Positions 1 to 7,146 of a stretch of DNA of 12,853 bases are shown one piece after another. Each line of letters starts with the position of its first letter. Position 1 is the stretch's first letter. The translations under genes and the position numbers were made by a program. The stretch lies in the NCBI GenBank assembly GCA_028819675.1, contig JAPPKT010000282.1:1-12853 (forward strand), in the 5' to 3' direction. The stretch is from Caldilineaceae bacterium. Its GTDB lineage: Bacteria > Chloroflexota > Anaerolineae > Caldilineales > Caldilineaceae. The notes under the pieces are model-generated. The model saw only the letters and a program-made list of their open reading frames with translations. It searched no databases and was not told the origin of the DNA.

Positions 1-15
1 GCCCAGGCCGGCCGC

Positions 16-1038
16 ATGGACAAGCAAATCGTGGACGCCGTACTCGCGCACCAAGCCGGCCCGACACCTGACACCAGGCGCGCAATCGAAGCCCTGATCG
101 CCCACTTCGAGGAAGACGCCCGCGCCCAGGATGGCGCATGGCTTCCCACAGTCGATGAGCTATCGGGACTGACGTCAGACGTGATAGCCGGAAAACTCAA
201 AGAGGTCCTGCACAAGCCCCGGCCCATCCCTCTTGCAAATCTGGGCCCGCCGAAGCAGCGTCAGTGGATCATTCCAAACTGGCTGCCACGCGGGCGCGTC
301 GGCATGTTGACCGGCGAAGGCGGACGCGGCAAATCATGGCTGGCCTTACAGCTGGCATACGCCCTCACCACCGACGGCGGTCACTGGCTGTCCCCAAGCC
401 ATATCAGCAGCGCAAAAATGCCGCCCGTAGCAGGGAGCCACACCGTTCTTTACGCCACATGGGAAGACGAGCCGGCCGAGTTTGTGCGACGCATAAGCGC
501 TGACAAGGCTCAGGCTATGCACAACTGCCACGTCATCGATCTCGCAGGCGCAGGCCCTTTGTGGGGAGTACAGTCAGGCATATCGACACACGACCGCGCC
601 GCACTGTTGACCACCGGAGAAGATCTGCGCGCCAGCGCCGAACGTCTCGAAGCCGCCCTGTTGGTTATCGACTCTCTTGCCGGCGCCTACGGAGCCAATG
701 AGAATGACCGCGGCGCGGTCCGGGAATTCATGGCCTCTTGGGATGCCTGGGGTCGAAAAAACGACTGCGCCGTCATGCTGATCGCACACCCGCCCAAGAA
801 CGCCGACGGCTACAGCGGATCGACCGACTGGCACAGCGCCAGTCGGTGGCGCTGGGAGCTTGTCACTAACGAAAACGACGCCGACTTTCTCACGTGTGAG
901 AAAGCATCCTACGCAGAAAAGCCGGACAGAATCCAGATCGTCCGCAACAAGGACACCCTCTGGCAGTGGACAGAGACCAACGCGCAGACACACGCTAACA
1001 ACGCTTCACTTCGAAAGGCAGCGACCAATGCAGTTTGA
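16..1038 (+). CDS. RepA-type plasmid replicative helicase (AAA/RecA-fold ATPase)
   Basis: A 340-residue ATPase resembling the hexameric RepA helicase of IncQ/RSF1010-type plasmids, which unwinds DNA at the origin using ATP. The Walker A motif GEGGRGKS is at residues 100-107, after the typical lead-in 'PRGRVGMLTG'. The Walker B strand LLVIDS is at about 215-220. The HPP signature 'LIAHPPK' (about 255-261) followed by 'GSTDWHSASRW' matches the RecA-like core of this family. The first 80 residues are a less conserved lead segment. The start is the first ATG in the window; anything upstream is cut off. The stop overlaps the next gene by 11 bp, so the two are probably one translationally coupled operon. 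Similar ATPases also occur in integrated elements and phages, so this gene alone does not prove a free plasmid. Confidence 0.88.
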   Translation: MDKQIVDAVLAHQAGPTPDTRRAIEALIAHFEEDARAQDGAWLPTVDELSGLTSDVIAGKLKEVLHKPRPIPLANLGPPKQRQWIIPNWLPRGRVGMLTGEGGRGKSWLALQLAYALTTDGGHWLSPSHISSAKMPPVAGSHTVLYATWEDEPAEFVRRISADKAQAMHNCHVIDLAGAGPLWGVQSGISTHDRAALLTTGEDLRASAERLEAALLVIDSLAGAYGANENDRGAVREFMASWDAWGRKNDCAVMLIAHPPKNADGYSGSTDWHSASRWRWELVTNENDADFLTCEKASYAEKPDRIQIVRNKDTLWQWTETNAQTHANNASLRKAATNAV

Positions 1039-2626
1039 TGAAAGATGGCTGGATCTATATGGGCAACTGATGGACAAACACAATTTGTCAGACAACACGG
1101 AAATGCCCACGCTAGAGAAGGTAATTCGGTCGATGATCACAGCCTGGACGAAAAAGGAAGACTGGCTTCTCGACGCATTACTTGAAATGACTGACCGCAG
1201 CCGGGCGTTGCTGAACTGGATGGAGAAGGAGAAACAAACATCGGCATTCAAAGCAGTGGATCCGTTTACAAGCTGCTTTGAATTAGCGACCGCATTCTCC
1301 CATCACAGGACAGCCGAGAAGCCAGAACAGACGGCCAACAGACAATTCACACCATTCACCGAGGAAAAGTGGCAACATCACCTGGATTCCCTGCATACCA
1401 TATGGGAATCCCTGCCAGACCAACAGCGAGAAGGGCGCGGCAATCTAAAACACCCCCTGTCCGCGTTGATCGAAGCATGGCTATTGCGGCAAAAAGCGCA
1501 CCAGGAACTGCCTGAAAATGCAAAGGTGCTTACAGTCAAGAAATTGTCCCGTGTGCCCAACCAGGCCAAAACCGCGGCGCTGGCGTCGTGGGAAAAGATG
1601 CCGGATGCAGCAGTGGTCGAAGTCGATGGAGTACCGGTATCGTCTCCCTTCCACTACCGGCCTAGGCGCGCCAATTCCACACGAGAGAGCACAGAGCTCT
1701 TGAAACTTCCCGGAACGACACAGGCGATGGACTTGCGGCTGGCATTACTGAGAAACATCGAAGAAAACGCCGACATAGACCGGCGCAACCCGCTTCCGGG
1801 TGACATCCTGTACCTGTTTACATTCGGATCGGCACTGACCGGCCCGATCACTCTGAGTGCGGATCGTCTAGGGGGAATGACAGCCGGACGCTTCACGACG
1901 GCGGGCGCAACCCCGAAACAAAAGGCTCTCTGGCGAGCACGGGCGTGGTTGGCTATCAAGTGGGCGTCAATGGACATTATGATGCCCAGCGGCCACTGGA
2001 TGCCGATACTGCGAATCGATCGAGGCGGCGATCTTCCTGAAGGCGTTATCCGTATTTGGCCGTACGACTGGCAGAAAGGCATAGGCCACCGCCTGACCGG
2101 CGCGCTGACCGCCCAAACTGCCCGTTCTGACAGGAGTGGCTCATTCTCGCGGCTCATTGCCGGTATCGAAGATTTCTTGGCAGCATCAACCCCTATCAGC
2201 AGAACACCCCGCCTGCTGCAATCGGAACACAAGGGCGGCCCGGGCATTGCCTCCGGGTTTATCCCGTATCCCGTTCTGTTGGCCCGATCTGGATTCCATT
2301 TCGACCTGACCGACAAACAATCGTACAACGCGACAGCGCAGCTGTGGAAGCGATTGACAGCCCAGATCGAAAGCAAAGGATACCTGCTGCCGTCACCAGC
2401 AGGGGAAGCAGAGGCTGGCGATACAGTTGAGATTGTGAATATCAGGAAAGGTGGACGCGGAGGAGTGGGTGGTCTGATCGTACGCGCGTCCGCCCGCTAT
2501 ATCGAAGCACATGAAATAATCCGCCGGGCACGCGGCAGAGTTTTGGACGCCGTCCCGCTACCAAATCTGTTTCCACACGACGTTTTTTCCCCTGAGGGGG
2601 CGCCCGCAGGGATAGCGCCCCCTTAG
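1028..2626 (+). CDS. Probable replication partner/initiator protein (532 aa)
   Basis: The reading frame is open from 860, but the ATG at 1028 is chosen because it overlaps the end of the RepA-type gene by 11 bp and has an AAAGG-like ribosome site before it. Starting at 860 would overlap by about 180 bp. I recognise no named domain with certainty. A conserved-looking block runs from 'LPGDILYLFTFG' (about 256-267) through a basic, aromatic stretch ending in 'RAWLAIKWA' (about 313). A segment near 434-455, 'NATAQLWKRLTAQIESKGYL', could be a winged-helix DNA-binding unit, and the tail is basic. Its place directly after a helicase and directly before iteron-like repeats suggests an origin-binding initiator, like RepC in IncQ plasmids. 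That role is inferred from context, not homology. Confidence 0.8.
   Translation: MQFDERWLDLYGQLMDKHNLSDNTEMPTLEKVIRSMITAWTKKEDWLLDALLEMTDRSRALLNWMEKEKQTSAFKAVDPFTSCFELATAFSHHRTAEKPEQTANRQFTPFTEEKWQHHLDSLHTIWESLPDQQREGRGNLKHPLSALIEAWLLRQKAHQELPENAKVLTVKKLSRVPNQAKTAALASWEKMPDAAVVEVDGVPVSSPFHYRPRRANSTRESTELLKLPGTTQAMDLRLALLRNIEENADIDRRNPLPGDILYLFTFGSALTGPITLSADRLGGMTAGRFTTAGATPKQKALWRARAWLAIKWASMDIMMPSGHWMPILRIDRGGDLPEGVIRIWPYDWQKGIGHRLTGALTAQTARSDRSGSFSRLIAGIEDFLAASTPISRTPRLLQSEHKGGPGIASGFIPYPVLLARSGFHFDLTDKQSYNATAQLWKRLTAQIESKGYLLPSPAGEAEAGDTVEIVNIRKGGRGGVGGLIVRASARYIEAHEIIRRARGRVLDAVPLPNLFPHDVFSPEGAPAGIAPP
2592..2626 (+). terminator. Strong stem-loop overlapping the rep stop codon
   Basis: CTGAGGGGGCGC (2592-2603) pairs with GCGCCCCCTTAG (2615-2626) with one G-T pair, enclosing an 11-nt loop. 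The 12-bp GC-rich stem covers the last codons and stop of the 532-residue gene. No T-run follows on the plus strand, so it is not a classic intrinsic terminator. It may attenuate transcription or protect the mRNA 3' end. Confidence 0.4.
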
Positions 2627-2680
2627 GCTTATATCCCTATAACCCTAGGGTAAGTACATTACCAGTGGTAGAACGCACTT

Positions 2681-2753
2681 TTATTTGACGAGAAGGGATC
2701 GGTTATTTGACGAGAAGGGATCGGTTATTTGACGACGATCCTTTCCGTTGAAT
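2681..2753. repeat. Element 1: 22-bp tandem iteron-like repeats with an inverted half
   Basis: Two perfect 22-bp tandem copies (2681-2702 and 2703-2724) share the core TTTGACGAGAAGGGATC. A truncated third copy (2725-2734) runs straight into an inverted half, CGATCCTTTCCGTTGAATAA (2736-2755). The 22-bp period is about two DNA turns, as expected for initiator-binding iterons. This is the only element in the region with tandem copies of the core. Confidence 0.8.
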
Positions 2754-2833
2754 AAAAAGGGCATCAAATGCCTCGGAGTGCGTTTTGAGGTGGTATATGG
2801 CTGGTGCAGCGACGCTTTCTTCTCCCAAGGAGC

Positions 2834-2964
2834 GCTCTGTCAGTAGTAAAGCATGCGTTTATTTGACGAGAAGGGATCAACTGTTTGATAGATGATCTTT
2901 TCCGTCAAACAAAAATTTTTGTCGAACATCCCCCGGAAAGATCAGTCCTCTACAAGAAATCTGG
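2834..2964. repeat. Repeat module 2 (head, stem-loop, tail)
   Basis: The head begins GCTCTGTCA at 2834. The imperfect stem has TTTGACGAGAAGGGATCAA as its left arm (2862-2880) and GATCTTTTCCGTCAAAC as its right arm (2894-2910), with an extra TGTTTGA half-site in the loop. The tail (2921-2964, GTCGAACATCCCCCGGAAAG and on) is shared with modules 3 and 4. Confidence 0.75.
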
Positions 2965-3070
2965 TCCGCACAAGGGACAATAGCGCTGCATGCGCCAGGG
3001 TTTACCGGCGTATGTAAACGCATGGCGGGCCTTCACGTGTATTGGGGAAGACGATAGAGATCTATTTTGG

Positions 3071-3191
3071 TAGTGCTCGAGTATGTATTTGTTTGACGAG
3101 AAGGGATCAAATGTTTGACCGTTGATCTTTTCCGTCAAATAACTGTTTCCCGAGTAACCTCTGGAAAGACCAGCCCATTGTAAATAACTGG
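3071..3191. repeat. Repeat module 3 (head, stem-loop, tail)
   Basis: The left arm TTTGACGAGAAGGGATCAA (3092-3110) pairs imperfectly with TTGATCTTTTCCGTCAAA (3122-3139), with a TGTTTGAC half-site in the loop. The core is nearly identical to module 2. The tail (about 3149-3191) is more diverged: CGAGTAACCTCTGGAAAGAC followed by a run ending CTGG. Confidence 0.75.
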
Positions 3192-3519
3192 CCTGTCCAT
3201 CACCCTTGAGAAAGTTCGAATAGGCGTCGGCACATAATCTGGATCCACCCGATCACAAACCATAATCCAAACAATCAGGTGCCCGGTCGCGGTGGCCTAG
3301 CTGGAGACGCGCTGCTGCGGATCAAGGGCCTGCTCCCATATGGTGCATGAACACCTGCTCTCATGGAGCGGGACAGACCAGTCAGGATGGTCTAGCCGTT
3401 CATCCGGTTGCGGCAAAAGTCCCTTTAAAACCGCCAATAATGTGACGCCCGCCCTCGTCGTAGCTGTAGTGTTGCCCGCGGCGGTCGCCCACCTGTGTTG
3501 GAGAGGACGAAAAGGATGT

Positions 3520-3651
3520 GCTCTGTCAATGCTAGAGGAGGTATTTGTTTGACGGAAAGGGCCATCCGCCAAACAGCCGATCCCTTTCCGTCAAACAAAA
3601 GGAACTTCGAGCATCCCCCGTAGAAAGGCCGGACCTATTAGAAAATCCACG
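3520..3651. repeat. Repeat module 4 with perfect 18-bp hairpin
   Basis: The head GCTCTGTCA (3520-3528) matches module 2. TTTGTTTGACGGAAAGGG (3544-3561) is perfectly complementary to CCCTTTCCGTCAAACAAA (3582-3599) across a 20-nt loop. The tail TTCGAGCATCCCCCG (3606-3620) matches the tail of module 2. Here both arms read as GACGGAAAGG, whereas in modules 2 and 3 the left arm reads GACGAGAAGG. Confidence 0.8.
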
Positions 3652-3752
3652 CCCGCCAGTGGTAGAATGCGCCATGTACGGATGCAAGCCTTGAAGCGGG
3701 ACGCATGAGGGACGCAGAGACTACGGTGCCCGCCTAGGGTAAGGAAACCACC

Positions 3753-4022
3753 ATGCCCCCACGTCAGCCGCGTGAAGAGACTGCCCGCTTGGGCGACGAG
3801 ATATATGAGCGGGACATCCGTCCGCAGGTAGAGGCGGACCACCACGGGGAATATGTCGCCATCGACGTTGACAGCGGGAGTTGGGTCATCTCCGACGACC
3901 TTCGGGCGGCAGCGAAGCGTCTGCGGACGCAGCGCCCTGGCGCGATTGACGTCTGGTTGCTCCGGGTCGGATACCGGGCCTTGCATCACTTTGGGGGTCG
4001 TCCCATTCGGAGCGCCGGGTGA
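3753..4022 (+). CDS. Small conserved protein paired with clan AA protease-like gene
   Basis: An 89-residue soluble protein with no membrane segment or signal peptide. From memory of the family, short proteins with 'GDEIYERDIRPQVE', 'YVAIDVDSGSW' and a C-terminal 'VWLLRVGYRALHHFGG' are often encoded just before a clan AA aspartic-protease-like gene, exactly as here. Their biochemical role is unknown to me; a toxin-antitoxin-like partnership is possible but unproven. The start ATG has AGGA seven bases upstream. The stop overlaps the next start as GTGA, so the two are translationally coupled. The gene lies just after the repeat region, and a weak TAGAAT at 3663-3668 could be its -10 box. Confidence 0.75.
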   Translation: MPPRQPREETARLGDEIYERDIRPQVEADHHGEYVAIDVDSGSWVISDDLRAAAKRLRTQRPGAIDVWLLRVGYRALHHFGGRPIRSAG

Positions 4023-4318
4023 TAGAGGACGTGGTGAACGCCGCCTATGAGCCGGTAGTGGTTCTGGCTGTGACTAGTGCGCTGGCGACGGAGTTGGGAT
4101 TGTCCCTTGAGGGCACGAGCCGGGCAACCCTTGCAGACGGCAGCGAGGTGACCTTCGACGTCTACGACGTTGCGGTGCTCTGGGACGGCCAGCCGCGATA
4201 TGTCCTGGCCGACGCTGCCGATACGACGCCTCTCGTCGGTATGCGGATTCTGGACCGCTACAACCTGAACATCGACGTAGAGGACGGAGGCCGCGTTATC
4301 ATCCAAGCCAAAGAGTAG
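4019..4318 (+). CDS. Clan AA aspartic-protease-like protein, catalytic segment deleted
   Basis: A 99-residue protein starting with GTG inside the upstream stop (GTGA). The N-terminal 'VVNAAYEPVVVLAV' and the C-terminal part 'ATLADGSEVTFDVYDVAVLW' through 'DAADTTPLVGMRILDRYNL' fit the retropepsin-like clan AA family of bacteria. In that family the region between these parts holds the catalytic DTG and a flap-like TLP segment, and proteins are usually about 120-135 residues. Here 'VLAV' runs directly into 'TSALATELGL', so about 30 residues are missing and no DTG is left, while the frame stays open. It is probably an inactive remnant or a non-catalytic derivative. The family assignment is from recall of conserved motifs. 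Confidence 0.7.
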   Translation: MIEDVVNAAYEPVVVLAVTSALATELGLSLEGTSRATLADGSEVTFDVYDVAVLWDGQPRYVLADAADTTPLVGMRILDRYNLNIDVEDGGRVIIQAKE

Positions 4319-4344
4319 CCGAACTCCTCTTCCCTCCACCGCGG

Positions 4345-4699
4345 TTATCGCCTTCCGAGAACCTGGGAAGAATTGAGCTTGGCCCCCCAAGTCGCAGAGT
4401 GAACCTCGGTCTCGTAGACACCCCAGCCCAAAAATGGCAAAGCGACCACGGTCCGGGCCCGAGACAGCCCCACTCCACTTCACGTCATATTTCGCCTCGT
4501 CGAAGCCATCACCCGTTCTGCTGGATCATACACGTAAAACAATGTTGCCCTGACCCCTTCAAGGATGCGCTAATGCAGCCGGTAATTCCGTCATCCCAAA
4601 CTCCCGTGCGAGCTGTGTTCGCAATTCTCCTTCCGTCTTGGTGGTTCCGTCGTCTAAGTTTGGGTCAGTTGAAGAGTCATTGACGAGTTGGGCGGGATG
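4345..4699 (-). pseudogene. Possible decayed gene, function unknown
   Basis: The 480 bp between the protease-like gene and the E1 gene has no intact gene. On the minus strand, two adjoining frames read like protein. The stretch 4699-4559 gives '...DDGTTKTEGELRTQLAREF' and then 'GMTELPAALAHP' before a stop. After a frame change, 4567-4345 gives 'ATLFYVYDPAERVMASTRR', a single in-frame TGA at 4480-4482, then 'VALPFLGWGVYETEVHSATW'. No start codon or ribosome site fits. It could be a frameshifted remnant downstream of the conjugation operon or a chance pattern. I do not recognise the family. Confidence 0.25.
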
Positions 4700-4800
4700 T
4701 TATGAGCGTGAGCAAAGCATATTTGAATATATGTGTAGATTGATATCCCGGTATGTGGAAAGGTGAAGTGTATTTCTCTAAGGGGAAGGCTCTGTCGTTT

Positions 4801-6180
4801 TTAAAGTGCAGCCGTTGTCCCTGGATTGAATGGAGGGCCTTTGTCAGCTAGCACTGCTTTGCGCAGTTTGAGCGAACGCAAACTGCCATCTACAACTTCA
4901 TATCGGTGCACACCTATTGCCATCCTTATAAGTTCGGCGACGACCAATGTCGAAGTGACAGCCCCGACAAATGAGGCGCCAACGGTGCGTCCGGCCAGTG
5001 TTGTGATTCCACACTCATCAAGTCCGTCGTGCGCCATTGCGCGGTACGCGGGTTTATCGGCAACGTTTTCCGCGTCCAACTGACGCATATTCGTTCCCCA
5101 GCGGACTCGCGCTGCTCGGTGTGCCGGAAAAGTGTGCAACTGAAATGCTAGGTGCTCTCGCGTGCCTGCACCCAAACCTGCCTCAATAATGCGGTCAAAG
5201 CCAACATCTTCAAGGTCCGCTCTGGCAAGAGCGTTGTCAACACCACATAAAGCAACACGTGGCTCGTCTTCGGAGATCCGAAAATCGGCAGAAAATCGGC
5301 GTTCCACGATCGAAGTGCGGAAGCCACGTTCTTCGCACCAGAGAGCCATCGCCCGAGCCTTCCTCTTTCCGAATGATGTACGCTTTGTTAGTAGTGACGT
5401 ACTGTCGTTAGCTTCAACCACTTCGTCAAAATCTTGCAAAACGAGGTGCACGTCATCTGGTGAGGCATAGGGCAGGAGGCCCAGTGTCCAAAGGAACGCT
5501 TGGCCAAGGTGCCCGAGCCCGATAAGCCACGCTTTTGATGGCAGTCTCTCCAAAGGCGGTCCCAGAACGCTGGTAGCGAGCCAATGGGCTTCCGTTTCTG
5601 GTTGCCATAATGACAGCCCAACGTCCCGCCGTCCTGCCTCGTCATTACCACCTCGAACGAACTGAAACGCCTCGGAAACTCCAAGCGCGCCGGCGAGAAT
5701 CCCCGCTGGTACGAACTCCTGAGATTCCGGCAGAGGGTTATTGTAATTGTCGGGCACGATGCCGCCACGCCAACCATCGAACGTGGCGCGCACTGCAAAC
5801 TCCACTTCGTCTGAGGGTACGTGTGCATCACCAACCAAGATGTGTGGAATCCCTAGGTCGGGAGCCTTGTTGAGTCCTTGCAGATCCACGATAGCTTCTC
5901 CTAGCGTGCGACAGCGACCCCAAGGGACGAGAAGCGGCACATCAAGAGATCCCCCGACGTATACACCACCAAGAAAACTGCGACGACCTGTGTTTACCGC
6001 CGTCAGCACGGCCGCTTGCAGCGTCGCGGATGTCGCGACATTGTTTCCGACCACGATGCCAAGTCGGTAGCTGCCAAAAAGCCGTTGCGCATCATCGAGG
6101 CTTGCTACCTCACCGGTGTCAAGAGCCAGCTTCACAAGCCGGTGTAACTGGTTTGATTCAACGTCTGGTGTAGTTTTCAT
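4801..6180 (-). CDS. E1-like (ThiF/HesA-fold) activating enzyme
   Basis: A 459-residue adenylating enzyme, expected to activate the ubiquitin-like protein's C-terminus with ATP and pass it on by thioester chemistry. The Rossmann nucleotide loop GLGHLGQ is at about 221-227. It is followed by 'DFDEVVEANDSTSLL' (about 250-264) and a GKRKA stretch, matching the DxDxV...N...GK pattern of ThiF/E1 proteins. The usual arginine of the N-x-x-R-Q motif is not evident. 'CGVDNALAR' (about 312) and 'DECGITTLAG' (Cys about 390) follow; the latter is the best catalytic cysteine. About 200 residues precede the ThiF domain, an extra N-terminal domain as in other bacterial E1s. The start at 6180 is preferred over 6186: it overlaps the JAB stop as ATGA and has AGGG eight bases upstream. 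Confidence 0.88.
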   Translation of the reverse strand: MKTTPDVESNQLHRLVKLALDTGEVASLDDAQRLFGSYRLGIVVGNNVATSATLQAAVLTAVNTGRRSFLGGVYVGGSLDVPLLVPWGRCRTLGEAIVDLQGLNKAPDLGIPHILVGDAHVPSDEVEFAVRATFDGWRGGIVPDNYNNPLPESQEFVPAGILAGALGVSEAFQFVRGGNDEAGRRDVGLSLWQPETEAHWLATSVLGPPLERLPSKAWLIGLGHLGQAFLWTLGLLPYASPDDVHLVLQDFDEVVEANDSTSLLTKRTSFGKRKARAMALWCEERGFRTSIVERRFSADFRISEDEPRVALCGVDNALARADLEDVGFDRIIEAGLGAGTREHLAFQLHTFPAHRAARVRWGTNMRQLDAENVADKPAYRAMAHDGLDECGITTLAGRTVGASFVGAVTSTLVVAELIRMAIGVHRYEVVDGSLRSLKLRKAVLADKGPPFNPGTTAAL

Positions 6181-6701
6181 GCCCATATCCCTGTGTAAAA
6201 GAAACCCCCACTCCGTGCACCACTGTGATCACACCAATTATGACTGCCTAGGTACTCATAGACCCCTATGTCCTCCATCTTGAAATTGTGAGCGAAGTTC
6301 GGCACGATGAGCGCCACATGACCAGGCTGCGCGATCATCGGATTGTCCTTGTCGAGTGTGCTTTGACGCGTCGGCCCGGGGCTGGGATGCGTGTGCAGGT
6401 CGGCCAAGACAGTCAGTCCGGTCTGTCGACAGAGCTCCCATAGTGGACCGAATCCTGCACCATCAAAGATGACAATGCCGGAATCAAGGCAGGACGGGTC
6501 GAAATCGTCGTAGTAGGCGAATTGTTCGACTCGCCCACGCGAACCATGCCGACGACCGAGCAGGAACGCACCACTCTCGTGCCTTCCTTTCCCCCGCCGG
6601 GCGACTTCAGCGAGCCCTTGGCGCCAAAGTTTGTCGGGGCAACTCAAACGGTGCTTAGGCGCCGCGAGTGCCCGAATAATCGCCCGAATTGAGAAGGTCA
6701 T
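6177..6701 (-). CDS. JAB/JAMM-family metallo-isopeptidase
   Basis: A 174-residue protein with the full JAMM zinc motif: Glu42 in 'RHESGAFLLG', then 'LHTHPSPGPTRQSTLD' with His103, His105, Ser114 and Asp117. Proteins with this motif cleave isopeptide bonds or C-terminal extensions of ubiquitin-like modifiers. In this operon it should remove the modifier from targets or trim its precursor. The spacing from the second His to Ser is eight residues. The gene starts 47 bp inside the end of the E2-like gene and ends in an ATGA overlap with the E1 gene, so the three are tightly coupled. No membrane segment is evident, so it is probably cytoplasmic. Confidence 0.9.
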   Translation of the reverse strand: MTFSIRAIIRALAAPKHRLSCPDKLWRQGLAEVARRGKGRHESGAFLLGRRHGSRGRVEQFAYYDDFDPSCLDSGIVIFDGAGFGPLWELCRQTGLTVLADLHTHPSPGPTRQSTLDKDNPMIAQPGHVALIVPNFAHNFKMEDIGVYEYLGSHNWCDHSGARSGGFFYTGIWA

Positions 6702-7143
6702 GTACGATCCTCAAGTATAGTGTGATGTCGCTCTCTGGAGACCAGATCATAGAGGGATGCTGGGTTCGCCAAACGTCATGGCCATCAATCGAAAACCGAT
6801 CACAAGGTAGATACAGGCATCGACCGTTATTCCATCTGGGATTGAAGGCAAGTGATATTCGGTTTTTTCCACTCGGCCAGCGGTCTGTAGGAAGCGGGAC
6901 GTCCCGCTCAGCGTCCCATAGTTGGGCGGTGGGTGGTGTCTGAGGGTAGTTTGTGCACTCGAATCGCAGCGCGTACTCTGCTGGGCCGCCGTCTCTCACG
7001 GCGGCCCGGATGGCGATAAGCGCGTGTGGCCAGGCGAGAGCGAGCAAGCGCCACCGACCGCGGTCGTATCCGCTTTGAAACGGGCCGGCTTCTAAGTGAG
7101 TTCGAAACACCTGCTCGTCCACCCCCATCGACCGTTCCGGCAT
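6655..7143 (-). CDS. E2-like ubiquitin-conjugating enzyme
   Basis: A 162-residue protein with the E2 layout. 'NYPQTPPTAQLWD' (about 65-77) corresponds to the YPxxPP turn. 'NPRWNNGRCLYLPC' (101-114) corresponds to the HPN...G-x-C-L segment, making Cys109 the likely thioester cysteine with a second cysteine at 114. 'WSPESDITLYLRIVHDLL' (134-151) matches the W-x-P and following helix. It should accept the modifier from the E1 and transfer it to targets; no E3 gene is visible. The ATG lies 3 bp after the stop of the ubiquitin-like gene and has a strong GGAGG ribosome site inside that gene's end. Confidence 0.85.
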   Translation of the reverse strand: MPERSMGVDEQVFRTHLEAGPFQSGYDRGRWRLLALAWPHALIAIRAAVRDGGPAEYALRFECTNYPQTPPTAQLWDAERDVPLPTDRWPSGKNRISLAFNPRWNNGRCLYLPCDRFSIDGHDVWRTQHPSMIWSPESDITLYLRIVHDLLNSGDYSGTRGA

Positions 7144-7146
7144 GCC

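Larger units (their letters stand above)
2627..3752. other. Repeat-rich non-coding region, candidate replication origin
   Basis: About 1.1 kb with no convincing gene. It contains 22-bp tandem iteron-like repeats and four related inverted-repeat elements near 2681-2753, 2858-2913, 3087-3140 and 3544-3599. I count 13 GATC sites, roughly three times the random expectation, and each inverted-repeat element carries GATC in at least one arm. Repeats directly after replication genes, with Dam-type sites inside them, are typical of iteron-controlled origins. The direct repeats CCTAGGGTAAG (2644-2654, 3733-3743) and CCAGTGGTAGAA (2662-2673, 3656-3667) lie near the two ends of the region. Another small dyad, GTTTAC/GTAAAC, is at 3000-3019. 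I see no clear DnaA box. The origin role is inferred. Confidence 0.55.

Noticed and set aside
860..1027. Longer start for the 532-residue protein
   Set aside because: It would overlap the helicase gene by about 180 bp; the added residues are an out-of-frame reading of that gene.
2655..2690. tRNA-like D-arm text (CAGTGGTAGAACGC), also near 3656
   Set aside because: No acceptor stem, anticodon arm or T-arm can be built around either copy.
2950..3572. Short ORFs on both strands (about 62-91 residues)
   Set aside because: They run through the repeats, look low in coding character and lack clear ribosome sites.
2681..3651. Integron attC array
   Set aside because: No GTTRRRY/RYYYAAC core sites, no integrase and no cassette ORFs between elements; the arms read GTTTGAC/GTCAAAC instead.
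2681..3651. CRISPR array
   Set aside because: Spacing is irregular and far too long, and repeats are diverged stem-loops.
3986..4483. 165-residue minus-strand ORF
   Set aside because: It lies opposite the protease-like gene and over the possible gene remnant, with no motifs or coupling of its own.
4675..4693. Fifth copy of the repeat core (ATTGACGAG)
   Set aside because: Only eight or nine bases match and there is no inverted arm or tail.
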